From JACVRW01 sp963728155 (GTDB lineage: Bacteria; Actinomycetota; Thermoleophilia; Solirubrobacterales; Thermoleophilaceae), in the NCBI GenBank assembly GCA_963728155.1, contig CAVSJF010000004.1, positions 310,001 to 374,000 of the forward strand: DNA of 64,000 nucleotides, given 5' to 3'. The notes under the pieces are model-generated. The model ran no database searches. It had not been told where the DNA came from and worked only from the letters and a program-made list of their open reading frames with translations. How positions within the stretch are numbered: position 1 is the stretch's first letter; the number at the start of each line of letters is the position of its first letter. This document shows positions 31,681-40,304 of this stretch, piece after piece. A program made the translations under genes and the position numbers.

Positions 31681-33195
31681 ATGGCCATTCAAGGGGTTAC
31701 TGAAGTCCGTCTGTTGGACAACTACATCGGGGGCGCCTGGACGCCGACGTCGTCGACCGAGGCGCTCGACGTGGCCAATCCAGCCACGGGAGAGACGCTG
31801 GCCCGGGTTCCGTTGTCCTCGACCGCGGATCTTGATGCCGCGGTCCACGCCGCGCGTGAGGCGCTGCCGGCCTGGCGAGCCGTGAGCGTCATCGAGCGCG
31901 GGCGGCGCATGTTCGAGCTGCGGGCGGGCCTCGACGCGCGCCGCGAGGAGCTGGCCCGCTCGGTCACCACCGAGATGGGCAAGACGATTGCCGACGCCCG
32001 CGCCGAGGTCGCCCGCATGATCGAGATGGTCGAGGCGGCGTGCGCGGTTCCGACCACCATGCAGGGGCGGATCATCGAGGACGTGTCGCGCAACGTCGAC
32101 GCCGAGACCGTGCGCCAGCCGGTTGGGGTCTGCGCGGCGATCGTGCCCTTCAACTTTCCCGCCATGGTTCCGTTCTGGTTCCTGCCCTTCGCGATCGCGT
32201 GCGGCAACACGTTCGTGCTCAAGCCGTCGGAGCTGGTGCCGCTGACGCAGCAGATCGCCTTCGAGGTGCTCGACTCCCTCGAGCTTCCGCCCGGGGTGGT
32301 CAACCTCGTGAACGGCGACCGTGAGGTGGTGGAGGCAATCCTCGATCACCCTGGCATCGACGCCGTGTCCTTTGTCGGCTCGGCGCCCGTGGCCCGGATC
32401 GTCTACGAGTCGGCGGCCAAGACCAAGAAGCGCGTTCAGGCACTCGGCGGCGCGAAGAACCACATGGTGGTGATGCCCGACGCGGTGATCGAGAAGACGG
32501 TGCCGGGCATCATCGGCTCGGCCTTCGGGGCCGCCGGGCAGCGCTGCATGGCCGGATCGGTGGTTGTGACGGTGGGCAAGGCCCACGACCGGCTGATGGC
32601 GCCGCTCTGCGAGGCCACCGAGGCGCTGCGGGTGGGCGACGGCAACGACGAGACCACCGAGGTGGGTCCCGTGGTCTCACCACTGGCCCGCGACCGCATC
32701 CTGCAGGCCATCGACCGGGGCGTTAGCGACGGGGCCCGGCTGGCCGTCGACGGTCGCACCCCCGCCGGCGAGGGCCTCGACCCAGGCGGTGCGTACGTCG
32801 GCCCCACCATCCTCGATCAGGTCGATCCCGACTCCGAGATGGTCCGGGAGGAGATCTTCGGGCCCGTGCTCTCGATCGTGAACGTGGAGAGCCTCGACGA
32901 GGCGATCGACGTGGTGAACGCGAGCAAGTTCGGCAACGGCACCTCGATCTTCTCCGAGTCCGGCGCCTCGGTGCGCCGTTACCGCCACGAGGTCGAGGCG
33001 GGCATGATCGGCGTGAACATCGGCGTGGCCGCGCCCGTGGCCTTCTTCCCCTTCTCGGGCTGGAAGGACTCCTTCCTCGGCGACCTCCACGCCCACGGGC
33101 CCGATGCCGTCGACTTCTTCACCCGCAAGAAGACCGTGACCAGCCGCTGGTTCTCCAGCGGCCAGGGCAGCGGCACCTACTTCGTCGAGCAGTAG
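31681..33195 (+). CDS. mmsA: CoA-acylating methylmalonate-semialdehyde dehydrogenase
   Basis: 504 residues. LLDNYIGGAWTPTSSTEALD, VPFNFPAMVPFWFLPFAIA, LGGAKNHMVVMPD and GAAGQRCMAGSVVV with the catalytic Cys are those of MmsA rather than generic aldehyde dehydrogenases. It oxidises methylmalonate semialdehyde (valine, inositol, propionate routes) to propionyl-CoA. Start at 31681; an ATG at 31669 is possible. It follows cofE by 53 bases. C-terminal KKTVTSRWF is typical. Confidence 0.92.
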   Translation: MAIQGVTEVRLLDNYIGGAWTPTSSTEALDVANPATGETLARVPLSSTADLDAAVHAAREALPAWRAVSVIERGRRMFELRAGLDARREELARSVTTEMGKTIADARAEVARMIEMVEAACAVPTTMQGRIIEDVSRNVDAETVRQPVGVCAAIVPFNFPAMVPFWFLPFAIACGNTFVLKPSELVPLTQQIAFEVLDSLELPPGVVNLVNGDREVVEAILDHPGIDAVSFVGSAPVARIVYESAAKTKKRVQALGGAKNHMVVMPDAVIEKTVPGIIGSAFGAAGQRCMAGSVVVTVGKAHDRLMAPLCEATEALRVGDGNDETTEVGPVVSPLARDRILQAIDRGVSDGARLAVDGRTPAGEGLDPGGAYVGPTILDQVDPDSEMVREEIFGPVLSIVNVESLDEAIDVVNASKFGNGTSIFSESGASVRRYRHEVEAGMIGVNIGVAAPVAFFPFSGWKDSFLGDLHAHGPDAVDFFTRKKTVTSRWFSSGQGSGTYFVEQ

Positions 33196-33205
33196 CCGCG
33201 GGCGC

Positions 33206-34384
33206 TCATGTCCCGCGAAACGGCCCCGTGATCTCGTAGATCGCGCCGGGCCCGGGCTCGAGCTCGCTCGGGGCAAACGCGCGCTGGGAGGCGACGAACA
33301 TGCGCCGCCCGCTCGGGTCGAAGGTCACGCCGGTCAGCTCCGAGCCGCGGTGCCGGGGGCCGGTGATGGACAGGAAGCGCGAGACGCTGCGGTCGCGCGC
33401 GATCACACCCATGTCGATCTCGTCGGTGGCGATGTCTTCGCACACGAACACCTCTCCACCGCGCGACCCCGTCAGCTGGTCCACGCGCAGTAGCGGTGCG
33501 TCGGCCGAGGCGAGACCGTCGTAAATCACGCGGATGCGCTCGCGGGGGATGTCGTAGGCGTGCACCCGGTGGTCGGCGGTGGTGGTCAGGTAGAGGGTGT
33601 CGCCTTCGAGCCAGAGCCCCTCCCCTCGCTTGAATCGCGTGCTGTGGACCACCTGCCGGCGGGTGCGCTCGCGGCGTGCCGATGGGTCGGGCACACGCAC
33701 CCAGGTCATCCGGCTGCCGCTCTCCACTCGGGCGATCTCAAGCAGGCCGCTCGACAGGACGGGCCAGCGCTCGGGGGTGAAGCGGTAGAGGCCGCCGTCG
33801 ACCAGGTCCTCGCTCAGGTAGATCCGCCGCCTGCGCGCGTCGACCGCCGCGGCCTCGTGCTTGAAGATCCCCATGGCGGCGTGCGCCACCGCCGGCCGTC
33901 GCCCGCCGGGGTCGCATTCCCAGACCCGACCGTCCTCCACCTCCTCGCAGGACAGCCAGGTGCCCCACGGGGTCCCTCCCCCCGAGCAGTTCTGGCTCGT
34001 GCCCGAGAGGATCCGGTAAGCGTCGCGCAGCTCGCCGCCGGGGCCGAAGCGAAGGGCGGATGCTCCGCCCTCGATGGTCTCGGAGTTCGACACGAGCACG
34101 AAGCCACCGCCGGACGCGGGGAAGCTCGCCATGCCGTCGGGGGCGAGATGCCATCGATAGCCCGTCGGGCCGGCCGGTTCGTTGCCGCGCGCCACCAGCC
34201 GCGAGCGAAAGCCGGGCGCCAGCCGGAAGCCATTCTCGTCAGGGCTCGCGAGCGGGCCGTAGCCATCTCCCCGGTGCAGCGGCCGTGACTGCGCGATGCC
34301 GAACAGGTCGTCCCAGAAGGCCGCCCCCAGCGACACGGCGGCCGCCCCGCCCAGTCCCAGGCCGATGAACTCGCGCCGGCGCAT
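33206..34384 (-). CDS. PhoX-like secreted phosphatase (DUF839), Tat signal
   Basis: 392 residues. MRRREFIGLGLGGAAAVSLG is a twin-arginine signal, so it is exported folded. The mature part is a propeller-like DUF839/PhoX domain: NCSGGGTPWGTWLSCEEVE, HEAAAVDARRRRIYLSEDL, FKRGEGLWLEGDTLYLTTT, and GVTFDPSGRRMFVASQ, with the Cys/Glu/Asp residues that bind Ca and Fe in PhoX. Expected outside the membrane; phosphatase is plausible, but many DUF839 proteins are untested. Ends 10 bases from the convergent mmsA and lies 62 bases downstream of fbiC. Confidence 0.85.
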   Translation of the reverse strand: MRRREFIGLGLGGAAAVSLGAAFWDDLFGIAQSRPLHRGDGYGPLASPDENGFRLAPGFRSRLVARGNEPAGPTGYRWHLAPDGMASFPASGGGFVLVSNSETIEGGASALRFGPGGELRDAYRILSGTSQNCSGGGTPWGTWLSCEEVEDGRVWECDPGGRRPAVAHAAMGIFKHEAAAVDARRRRIYLSEDLVDGGLYRFTPERWPVLSSGLLEIARVESGSRMTWVRVPDPSARRERTRRQVVHSTRFKRGEGLWLEGDTLYLTTTADHRVHAYDIPRERIRVIYDGLASADAPLLRVDQLTGSRGGEVFVCEDIATDEIDMGVIARDRSVSRFLSITGPRHRGSELTGVTFDPSGRRMFVASQRAFAPSELEPGPGAIYEITGPFRGT

Positions 34385-34446
34385 CCTCGCTCAAGACTGT
34401 CGCGCAGCCCGCGGACGCCAGTGAAGATCGTGCGAAATCGCTGTGA

Positions 34447-36636
34447 CTAAGCCGCTACCGGTACTTCGTAGGAACGCCGGATCCCGTAGAGGGTGTCGCG
34501 CTCGGCGGCGGGGCGGCCCGCGGCGTGCGCCGCGGCCACCAGGTCGTGCGGCTCCAAGCGCACGCCGTGCTCGGAGCCGGCCATGCGTGAGATCGACTCC
34601 TCCATGAGCGTGCCGCCGAGGTCGTTGACCCCCCAGCGCAGCGCCTCGGTGGCGAGCTCGAGGCCCATCTTCACCCAGCTGGCCTGGAGGCTCGGTATCG
34701 ACCTGCCGAGCGCGAGCCGGAAGGCGGCGGTGTGCTTGAGGTTCTCCTCGCGGGAGATCTCCTCGATCCCGTGCGTGCGCCCCAGCAGCGTGTGGAAGGG
34801 GATGAAGGAGAGCGGCACGAACTCGGTGAAGCCGCCGGTCCGCGCCTGGAGCTCGCGGACGACGCGCATATGCTCGGCCAGCTCCCACGGCTCCTCGATG
34901 TGACCGAACATCACCGTCACGGTCGAGCGCAGCCCGGCCGCGTGACAGGCCTCGATGATCTCCACCCAGCGGGCGACCGGCAGCTTGTTGGGCGAGATGC
35001 GCTGACGCACGCCGTCGTGCAGCACCTCAGCCGCGGTGCCTGGTGTGGAGCCCAGGCCGGCGTCCTCGAGCCGGGCGAAGACCTCGGCGAGGGGCAGCTC
35101 GGCGGCCATGGCGTCGACTTCCATCGGCGAGTAGGCGTGGAGGTGGATGTCGGGCGCCGTGCGCTTGGCCAGCCGCAGCCAGCCCTCGTAGTCCTCGATC
35201 GTCCACTCCGGGTGGATGCCGGACTGCATGCAGATCTCGCTGGCCCCGAACTCGACCGCCTCCTCCACTCGGCTGACGAAGTCGGCCTCGGAGTGCTCGT
35301 AGGCGTCGGGGGAGCGCCGGCCCTGACCGAAGCCGCAGAACGCGCAGCCGACCGTGCAGATGTTGGACACGTTGATGTTGCGGTTGACCACGAAGGTCAC
35401 GGTCTCGCCCGCCAGCTCGCGGCGCAGCTCGTCGGCGGCCTGGCGCATGTCCTCGATGGCCTCGGGCCGGGTCTCGGCGAACAGCGCGGTCAGCTCCTCA
35501 GCGCTCAGCGGATGGTCGTCGCGCGCCCGGGCCACGGCGCCGGCGACCAGATCGCGGCGGATCGGCCGCTCCTCCCTGCGTCCTGATCCGCGCCGCGGGA
35601 TGAAGCTCCAGAACTTCAGCTTGATGAGGTCGAGCACGCCCTGCTCGAGCCAGCCCGGGTCCATGTACTGCGGATACACGCACAGCCGCTCGGTCAGCGC
35701 GTAGCCGCGCGGCGCGAGCTCCTTGCGCATGCGGTGCACCGAGGGAAAGGGGTGCTCGGGCGAGATGTGGTCGCCGTTGGCCGAGAGCCCACCCAGGTCG
35801 GTGGCGCCCTCCTCCACCAGCGGCAGCCACCATTCCGAGAGGTTGGGCGGGATCTGCACGCCCACATCGGGCATCAGGCGCCGGCACTCACGCACCAGCG
35901 TGCGCATGTCGTCGAGGGTGATCGGCGTGGACCAGGCCGGGGCGGGCGGCTCGTCGCTGCGCCCGTGCTCGCCGCCATTCTGCGATTCGTCGGCGATCTG
36001 CGCCGGCTCGGCCCCGTAGTAGCGCGGGTGGGCCACGAAGTTCTGCAGGATGACCTCCTGGATGTGGCCGTGCTCGCGCTGCAGCTCGGCCAGCGCCTCC
36101 AGCGCCTCGATGCGCTCGGCCGGGGTCTCGCCGATCCCCACCAGGATCCCGCTGGTGAACGGGATGCGCAGCTCGCCGGCGGCCCTGATCGTCTCCAGGC
36201 GCACCGCCGGGTGCTTGGTGGGCGAGCCCTGGTGCACCACCAGGTCCGGGTTTATCGACTCCAGCATCAGGCCCTGTGAGGCGGTGACCTCGCGCAGCCG
36301 GGCGAGGTCCTCGCGCGACAGGGCGCCCAGGTTGGTGTGCGGCAGCATGCCCCGCTCCACCGCACGCTCGCAGGCCCACCCGACGTAGGAGGTGAAGTCG
36401 GCGTGGCCGTACTCCGCCAGCCGCGCGGCCACCTCCGCGTTGACCTCCGGCCGTTCGCCGGTGAGCACCAGCAGCTCCTTGGCGCCGCGGCGAGAGGCGT
36501 CGTCGAGGATCCCCTCCACCTCCGTGGGCGAGTAGAGGTGCGCCCGGTGCGTGGCGAACGCGCAGTACTTGCAGTAGCACTGGCACGTCCGCGACAGAGA
36601 GAGCGTGAAGTTGCGTGAAAAGGTGACCCGCCGCAT
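34447..36636 (-). CDS. fbiC: FO synthase (fused CofG-CofH)
   Basis: 729 residues in two radical-SAM halves. N-terminal CofG-like half has the cluster CxxxCxxC (C18, C22, C25: CQCYCKYC); the C-terminal CofH-like half has a second cluster in CTVGCAFCGF (about 424-431) and MQSGIHPEWT and GLGSTPGTAAEVLHD. It makes the deazaflavin FO from a tyrosine and a pyrimidine precursor. It is shorter than mycobacterial FbiC (about 850), starting directly at the strand before the first cluster, and has a short inserted acidic stretch near residue 240 (NGGEHGRSDEPP). It lies on the opposite strand to cofD-C-E. Confidence 0.93.
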   Translation of the reverse strand: MRRVTFSRNFTLSLSRTCQCYCKYCAFATHRAHLYSPTEVEGILDDASRRGAKELLVLTGERPEVNAEVAARLAEYGHADFTSYVGWACERAVERGMLPHTNLGALSREDLARLREVTASQGLMLESINPDLVVHQGSPTKHPAVRLETIRAAGELRIPFTSGILVGIGETPAERIEALEALAELQREHGHIQEVILQNFVAHPRYYGAEPAQIADESQNGGEHGRSDEPPAPAWSTPITLDDMRTLVRECRRLMPDVGVQIPPNLSEWWLPLVEEGATDLGGLSANGDHISPEHPFPSVHRMRKELAPRGYALTERLCVYPQYMDPGWLEQGVLDLIKLKFWSFIPRRGSGRREERPIRRDLVAGAVARARDDHPLSAEELTALFAETRPEAIEDMRQAADELRRELAGETVTFVVNRNINVSNICTVGCAFCGFGQGRRSPDAYEHSEADFVSRVEEAVEFGASEICMQSGIHPEWTIEDYEGWLRLAKRTAPDIHLHAYSPMEVDAMAAELPLAEVFARLEDAGLGSTPGTAAEVLHDGVRQRISPNKLPVARWVEIIEACHAAGLRSTVTVMFGHIEEPWELAEHMRVVRELQARTGGFTEFVPLSFIPFHTLLGRTHGIEEISREENLKHTAAFRLALGRSIPSLQASWVKMGLELATEALRWGVNDLGGTLMEESISRMAGSEHGVRLEPHDLVAAAHAAGRPAAERDTLYGIRRSYEVPVAA

Positions 36637-36685
36637 CGGGTCCGGAGTGTACGGAGGGTCCCCGGCGGGCCTAGGGTTCGCCGCC

Positions 36686-37597
36686 GTGCGCCGAATGCTC
36701 CCTCTCCTGCTCGCCGCGGCCCTGCTGGCCGGGTGCTCGGACGACGCCGCGAATGAGCCGCTGACGCTGGCCCTCGACTTTCAGCCCAACCCGGCGCACG
36801 CGGGGATCTACGGGGCCGTGCGGCAGGGCGCTGAGGTGGAGGTGCGGGTGCCCTCGTCCTCTACCGACTCGCTCAAGCTGCTCGGCGCCGGCCGCGCCGA
36901 CGTGGCGGTGGTGGACATCCATGATCTCGGCCTCGCCCGCCAGGCCGGCCGCGACCTGGTGGGGATCGGCGCGCTGGTCCAGCGACCGCTGGCGGCGGTG
37001 ATCACGCGCCCGGGCGTCCGGCGCCCGCGGGATCTGGAAGGGCGGCGCGTGGGGGTGACCGGGCTGGCCTCCGACAACGCGGTGCTGCGCGCGGTGGTCG
37101 AGGCCGACGGGGGCCGCTTCGACCGTGTGGATCGCGTGACGATCGGCTTCTCGGCGGTGCCCAGCCTGATCGCGGGACGGGTGGATGCCGTGGTGTCGTT
37201 CTGGAACGTGGAGGGGGTGGCCCTGCGCGAGCGTGGCGTGAGGACCCGGGAGTTCCGGGTCGACGACTACGGGGCGCCGCGCTACCCGGAGCTGGTGCTG
37301 GTGACCTCGGGCGCGGCCTGGGAGGACGATCGAGAGCGCTACGAGACGTTGCTCGACGGCCTGGCCGATGGCACGCGCACGGCCCTCGCCGACCGCTCGG
37401 CCACCGTGGCCGAGCTGGTCGAGGCGTCGGGGGCCGATGAGGCACTGGTGCGGGCGCAGCTCGACGCGGTGGCCCCGGCGCTGCGGCCGCCCATCGAGCT
37501 CGATCGCCAAGCCCTGAAGGGTTGGGCCCGGTTCGACGCCCGGTTCGGGATCCTCGACCGGGTCCCCGATGTGCGGCGGGCCTTTCCTGAGCCCTAG
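36686..37597 (+). CDS. ABC solute-binding lipoprotein (NMT1/THI5-like)
   Basis: 303 residues, GTG start, signal MRRMLPLLLAAALLAGC with lipobox LLAGC (Cys 17), so anchored to the membrane outer face. LDFQPNPAHAGIYGAV near the N-terminus is typical of the SsuA/THI5-like binding proteins that deliver pyrimidine precursors (HMP, thiamine) or sulfonates; FSAVPSLIAGRVDAVVSFWN follows. No permease or ATPase adjoins it, so it must serve a transporter encoded elsewhere. Its stop overlaps the convergent gene's stop in a shared CTAG. Confidence 0.82.
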   Translation: MRRMLPLLLAAALLAGCSDDAANEPLTLALDFQPNPAHAGIYGAVRQGAEVEVRVPSSSTDSLKLLGAGRADVAVVDIHDLGLARQAGRDLVGIGALVQRPLAAVITRPGVRRPRDLEGRRVGVTGLASDNAVLRAVVEADGGRFDRVDRVTIGFSAVPSLIAGRVDAVVSFWNVEGVALRERGVRTREFRVDDYGAPRYPELVLVTSGAAWEDDRERYETLLDGLADGTRTALADRSATVAELVEASGADEALVRAQLDAVAPALRPPIELDRQALKGWARFDARFGILDRVPDVRRAFPEP

Positions 37598-37905
37598 GGC
37601 TCGAGGAGCGCTTCCACGAGCGCCGGGCCCTCGCGCGCCATGCGCGAGCGGGGCACCACTCGGGTGAAGCCCGCCGCCTCGGCGGCCTGGCGGACGTCCT
37701 GCTCCACGTGGGCGTAGAAGCCGAGCACCGGTACCGAGGCGCCGCCGGCCGCGGCCACGCGCGCCTCTGCGTCGTCGGTCAGGTCGACCACCAGGAGATC
37801 GGCCTCTGCGTCCGCGGGCAGCACCTCGTGACCGGCCCCCTCGAGCGCGCTGCGCAGGCGCGAGCCGAACAGCAGGTCGGGACACAGCAGGGCCACGCGG
37901 GCCAC
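37594..37905 (-). CDS. Receiver-like (REC/PilZ-fold-like) small protein
   Basis: 103 residues, GTG start. VALLCPDLLFGSRLRSALEGAG, a single Asp in DLLVVDLTD at the phospho-acceptor position, VPVLGFYAHVEQDVRQAAEAAG, and VVPRSRM resemble a degenerate response-regulator receiver: the acidic pair at the N-terminus and the conserved Lys are not evident. Six bases after the preceding gene on the same strand; may be a signalling-inactive receiver. Confidence in function is low. Confidence 0.6.
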   Translation of the reverse strand: MARVALLCPDLLFGSRLRSALEGAGHEVLPADAEADLLVVDLTDDAEARVAAAGGASVPVLGFYAHVEQDVRQAAEAAGFTRVVPRSRMAREGPALVEALLEP

Positions 37906-37910
37906 GAGCG

Positions 37911-38216
37911 CTACTGAGCCCGGCGCTGGCGGAATTCCTGGCGTACGGACTCCGGGCGGCCCCACATGTGGGTGACCTCGACCCGGCCCGAGCGCGCCTC
38001 GCGCACCACCATCTCCCCCTCGATGCCCTCGTTGTCGAGCAGGCCCAGCGTGCCCTGCACGGTTTCGGCGGCCGCGGCGTGGCCGAACTCCCGGGCCGCG
38101 CGCAGGCGCCAGTGCCAGTCGTGCTCGGAGTAGGGCATGGCGTTGACCTGGACGAGCAGAGTGGCGGCCTCGACGTAGCGGTCCTCGTCGAAGATGCGCA
38201 GGTCGAGCTCGAGCAT
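37911..38216 (-). CDS. Conserved-looking protein of unknown function (start uncertain)
   Basis: 101 residues from the ATG at 38216: a soluble alpha/beta protein (ELDLRIFDEDRYVEAATL, EHDWHWRLRAAREFGH, GLLDNEGIEGEMVVRE). The same frame stays open upstream to the DtxR stop at 38286, and the upstream codons look coding (IAPLAEHFQSVVDSLPPDWS), so the native protein is probably about 22 residues longer; but no ATG, GTG or TTG is there, only ATC. Either the start is lost or it is made by read-through of the DtxR TAG. Not recognised. Confidence 0.6.
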   Translation of the reverse strand: MLELDLRIFDEDRYVEAATLLVQVNAMPYSEHDWHWRLRAAREFGHAAAAETVQGTLGLLDNEGIEGEMVVREARSGRVEVTHMWGRPESVRQEFRQRRAQ

Positions 38217-38285
38217 GCTCCAGTCGGGGGGCAGCGAGTCGACTACGGATTGGAAATGCTCGGCGAGCGGCGCGATGCGCGAAGG

Positions 38286-38957
38286 CTACTGCTCGATGCG
38301 CATGGCTCGCGCGAGCTGGTCGCCCAGAGCGTGGGCGCGCCCGTTCACGGTCACCGTCACCGGGCCGCCGAAGGGCTCGTGGCCTACCAGCTCCAGCTCG
38401 TCGCCGGGCGCGATGCCGCGACCCGAGAGGTAGCGCAGCATGTCCGGGTTGGAGTCGGAGACGCGGGTGAAGCGACCCCGCTCGCCCGGGCCGAGCTCGC
38501 TCAGGGCTCGGGTCGGGCCCTCGTCGATCTCGCCGTCGGCCGTGGGGATCGGATCGCCGTGGGGATCGTGGGTGGGGTTGCCGAGCTTGGCCGCGATCAG
38601 CTCCGACAGCTCCGGTGAGATCGCGTGCTCGAGCACCTCGGCCTCCTCGTGGACGCGATCCCAGGGCATCCCGAGCGCCTCGGCCAGGTAGAGCTCGAGC
38701 AGGCGGTGGTGTCGCAGTACCTCGAGCGCAAGGCGCTCGCCCGCGCGGGTGAGCCGGACGCCGTGGTAGGGCTCGCGTACCACCAGCCCCATCGATTCGA
38801 GGCGCTTGACCATCGCCGAGGCGGACGCCGGCGACACATCCAGCCGCTCGGCGATGGCCGAGGTGGACACGGGCTCATCGGTGCGCGTGCCCAGCGACCA
38901 GATCGCCTTGGCGTAGTCCTGGACGGCCTGGCTGGGCTCGGTTCGCGTTGCCATCAA
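38286..38957 (-). CDS. DtxR/MntR-family metal-dependent repressor
   Basis: 223 residues. Winged-helix N-terminus (VQDYAKAIWSLGTRT, VSTSAIAERLDVSPASASAMVKRL), dimerisation/metal domain with H in GERLALEVLRHHRLLELYLAEALGMPWD and EVLEHAISPELSELIAAKLG, and a C-terminal SH3-like domain (IAPGDELELVGHEPFGGPVTV). These regulators sense Fe2+ or Mn2+. The start overlaps the ZIP transporter stop (ATGA, 38954-38957). It probably controls the metal operon it belongs to. Confidence 0.9.
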   Translation of the reverse strand: MMATRTEPSQAVQDYAKAIWSLGTRTDEPVSTSAIAERLDVSPASASAMVKRLESMGLVVREPYHGVRLTRAGERLALEVLRHHRLLELYLAEALGMPWDRVHEEAEVLEHAISPELSELIAAKLGNPTHDPHGDPIPTADGEIDEGPTRALSELGPGERGRFTRVSDSNPDMLRYLSGRGIAPGDELELVGHEPFGGPVTVTVNGRAHALGDQLARAMRIEQ

Positions 38958-40162
38958 ATGCTCACCATCAGGCCGGTCACGTACATCAACACGAGCCCGC
39001 TGAGCAGCCCACCGACCACGAGCGGGCTCAGCAGGGGCTCACCGCCCTCGCGGTCGCGGATCGACGGCGTGATCTGGACGATCACCTGAGCGATGGCGCC
39101 GGCGCCGATGCCGAACATCAGACCGGCCACGCTCGGGTGGAAAGCCGAGGCGCCGATCCAGGCGCCCAGGACCGCGGGCGCGCCGGCCAGCAGGCCGAGG
39201 CCGGCCAGGCGCGACACGGACACCTTGCCCTCCCGCGCGGCCGGAGCGACGATGGCCAAGCCCTCGGTGGTGTTGTGCAGCGCGAAGCCCACCACCAGGG
39301 CGGCACCGAGCGCAAGCGAGCCCACCGCGTAGGCCGAGCCGATCGCGAGACCCTCGCCGAGGTTGTGAAGGCCGATGCCGAGCGCCACGAGGAAGGCAGC
39401 GCGGTAGCCCGACTCCCCGCCGCTGCGGCGGCCGCGCAGCCACGCGTCGACCCCGGCCAGGGCGAGGTAGGCGCCCACCGCCCCCAGGAACACAAGGGCA
39501 GCGCCGCCGAACACCGCCGGCCCCTCGCCCGCCAGCTCGGCGCCCTCGAGCAGAGCCTCGATGCCGAGGAAGGCGAGCAGCCCAATGGTCAGGGCCATGA
39601 GGAACCGCATCCAGCGGGCGTCGATGGTCCGCATCCAGGGCAGCCAAAGCATGCCGATGGCCACCGGGATCACGCCCACGTAGATGCCGATCAGGGCCAT
39701 CAATCCGTAGAAGCCGAGGTCGGCGTTGGGGCTCTCGGTGGCGGCCTCGATCTCGTGGGGGATCGTCGCGCCGGTGGACGTGAGCAGCGTTACCTCGTAG
39801 GCCTGACCCTCGATCCAGGGGTACTGCACGGTCACGCTGTCGCCGCCGAGACGGCCGATCCGGTCCTTGGACTGGGTGAAGTCGGCGAAGCCGTCGTTGA
39901 CGATGGCCTGGCGGACCTCGACCGCGTCGGGGCCGTCGTTTCGCAGCTGCAGCTCGATCTCGCCCGGACGCAGGAGCGTGCGCTCCACGGCCAGATCCTC
40001 CACCGGCACGCCGACGCGGTCGAGCCCGGGCGCGTCGAGCGCCACGAACAGGCCGATCGCGCCGGCCAGGATCACCAGCGGAATCACCGCCGCGAGCCAG
40101 CGCGGCCGCCGCCGCTTCCGCTCAGGGGGCGCCGAGCTGGTGGCGGTGGCGGCGGGTTCCAT
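38954..40162 (-). CDS. ZIP-family metal transporter with an N-terminal extracytoplasmic domain
   Basis: 402 residues. After a basic N-terminus and one helix (LAAVIPLVILAGAIGLFVAL) comes an about 100-residue beta-rich extracytoplasmic region (EIELQLRNDGPDAVEVRQ, STGATIPHEIEAATES), then the ZIP domain with GLHNLGEGLAIGSAY (about 265-279) and FALHNTTEGLAI (about 293-304), the metal-binding HNxxEG pair. The extra domain is absent from ordinary ZIPs and could accept a metal or copper protein. Shares an operon with a DtxR regulator and follows a multicopper oxidase gene. Confidence 0.85.
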   Translation of the reverse strand: MEPAATATSSAPPERKRRRPRWLAAVIPLVILAGAIGLFVALDAPGLDRVGVPVEDLAVERTLLRPGEIELQLRNDGPDAVEVRQAIVNDGFADFTQSKDRIGRLGGDSVTVQYPWIEGQAYEVTLLTSTGATIPHEIEAATESPNADLGFYGLMALIGIYVGVIPVAIGMLWLPWMRTIDARWMRFLMALTIGLLAFLGIEALLEGAELAGEGPAVFGGAALVFLGAVGAYLALAGVDAWLRGRRSGGESGYRAAFLVALGIGLHNLGEGLAIGSAYAVGSLALGAALVVGFALHNTTEGLAIVAPAAREGKVSVSRLAGLGLLAGAPAVLGAWIGASAFHPSVAGLMFGIGAGAIAQVIVQITPSIRDREGGEPLLSPLVVGGLLSGLVLMYVTGLMVSI

Positions 40163-40177
40163 CAGTCGACCAACCCA

Positions 40178-40304
40178 ATTTCGAGGTCACCGGTGGCGCG
40201 GTGACCGAGCAGGTCAAGGACGCAGGTCCGAAGGCATGCTGAGCATGCCGAGGGCCGAGGACGCAGAGATGCGAAGGTCATCCGCGTCATCCGGTGACTT
40301 CGAA
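40178..40304. repeat. About 127-bp imperfect palindrome between oxidase and ZIP genes
   Basis: TTCGAGGTCACCGG (from about 40178) and CCGGTGACTTCGAA (to about 40304) match 13 of 14 as an inverted repeat, and the centre GGCATGCT-G-AGCATGCC (40233-40249) is a perfect 8-bp arm pair. The sequence between is partly complementary too, so the whole may form a long stem-loop. It includes the last codons and stop of the oxidase gene. It might be a terminator, an extragenic repeat or a regulatory site. Confidence 0.5.

Noticed and set aside
37594..37597. Shared CTAG of two convergent stops as a regulatory site
   Set aside because: A four-base overlap of stop codons is common and needs no special explanation.
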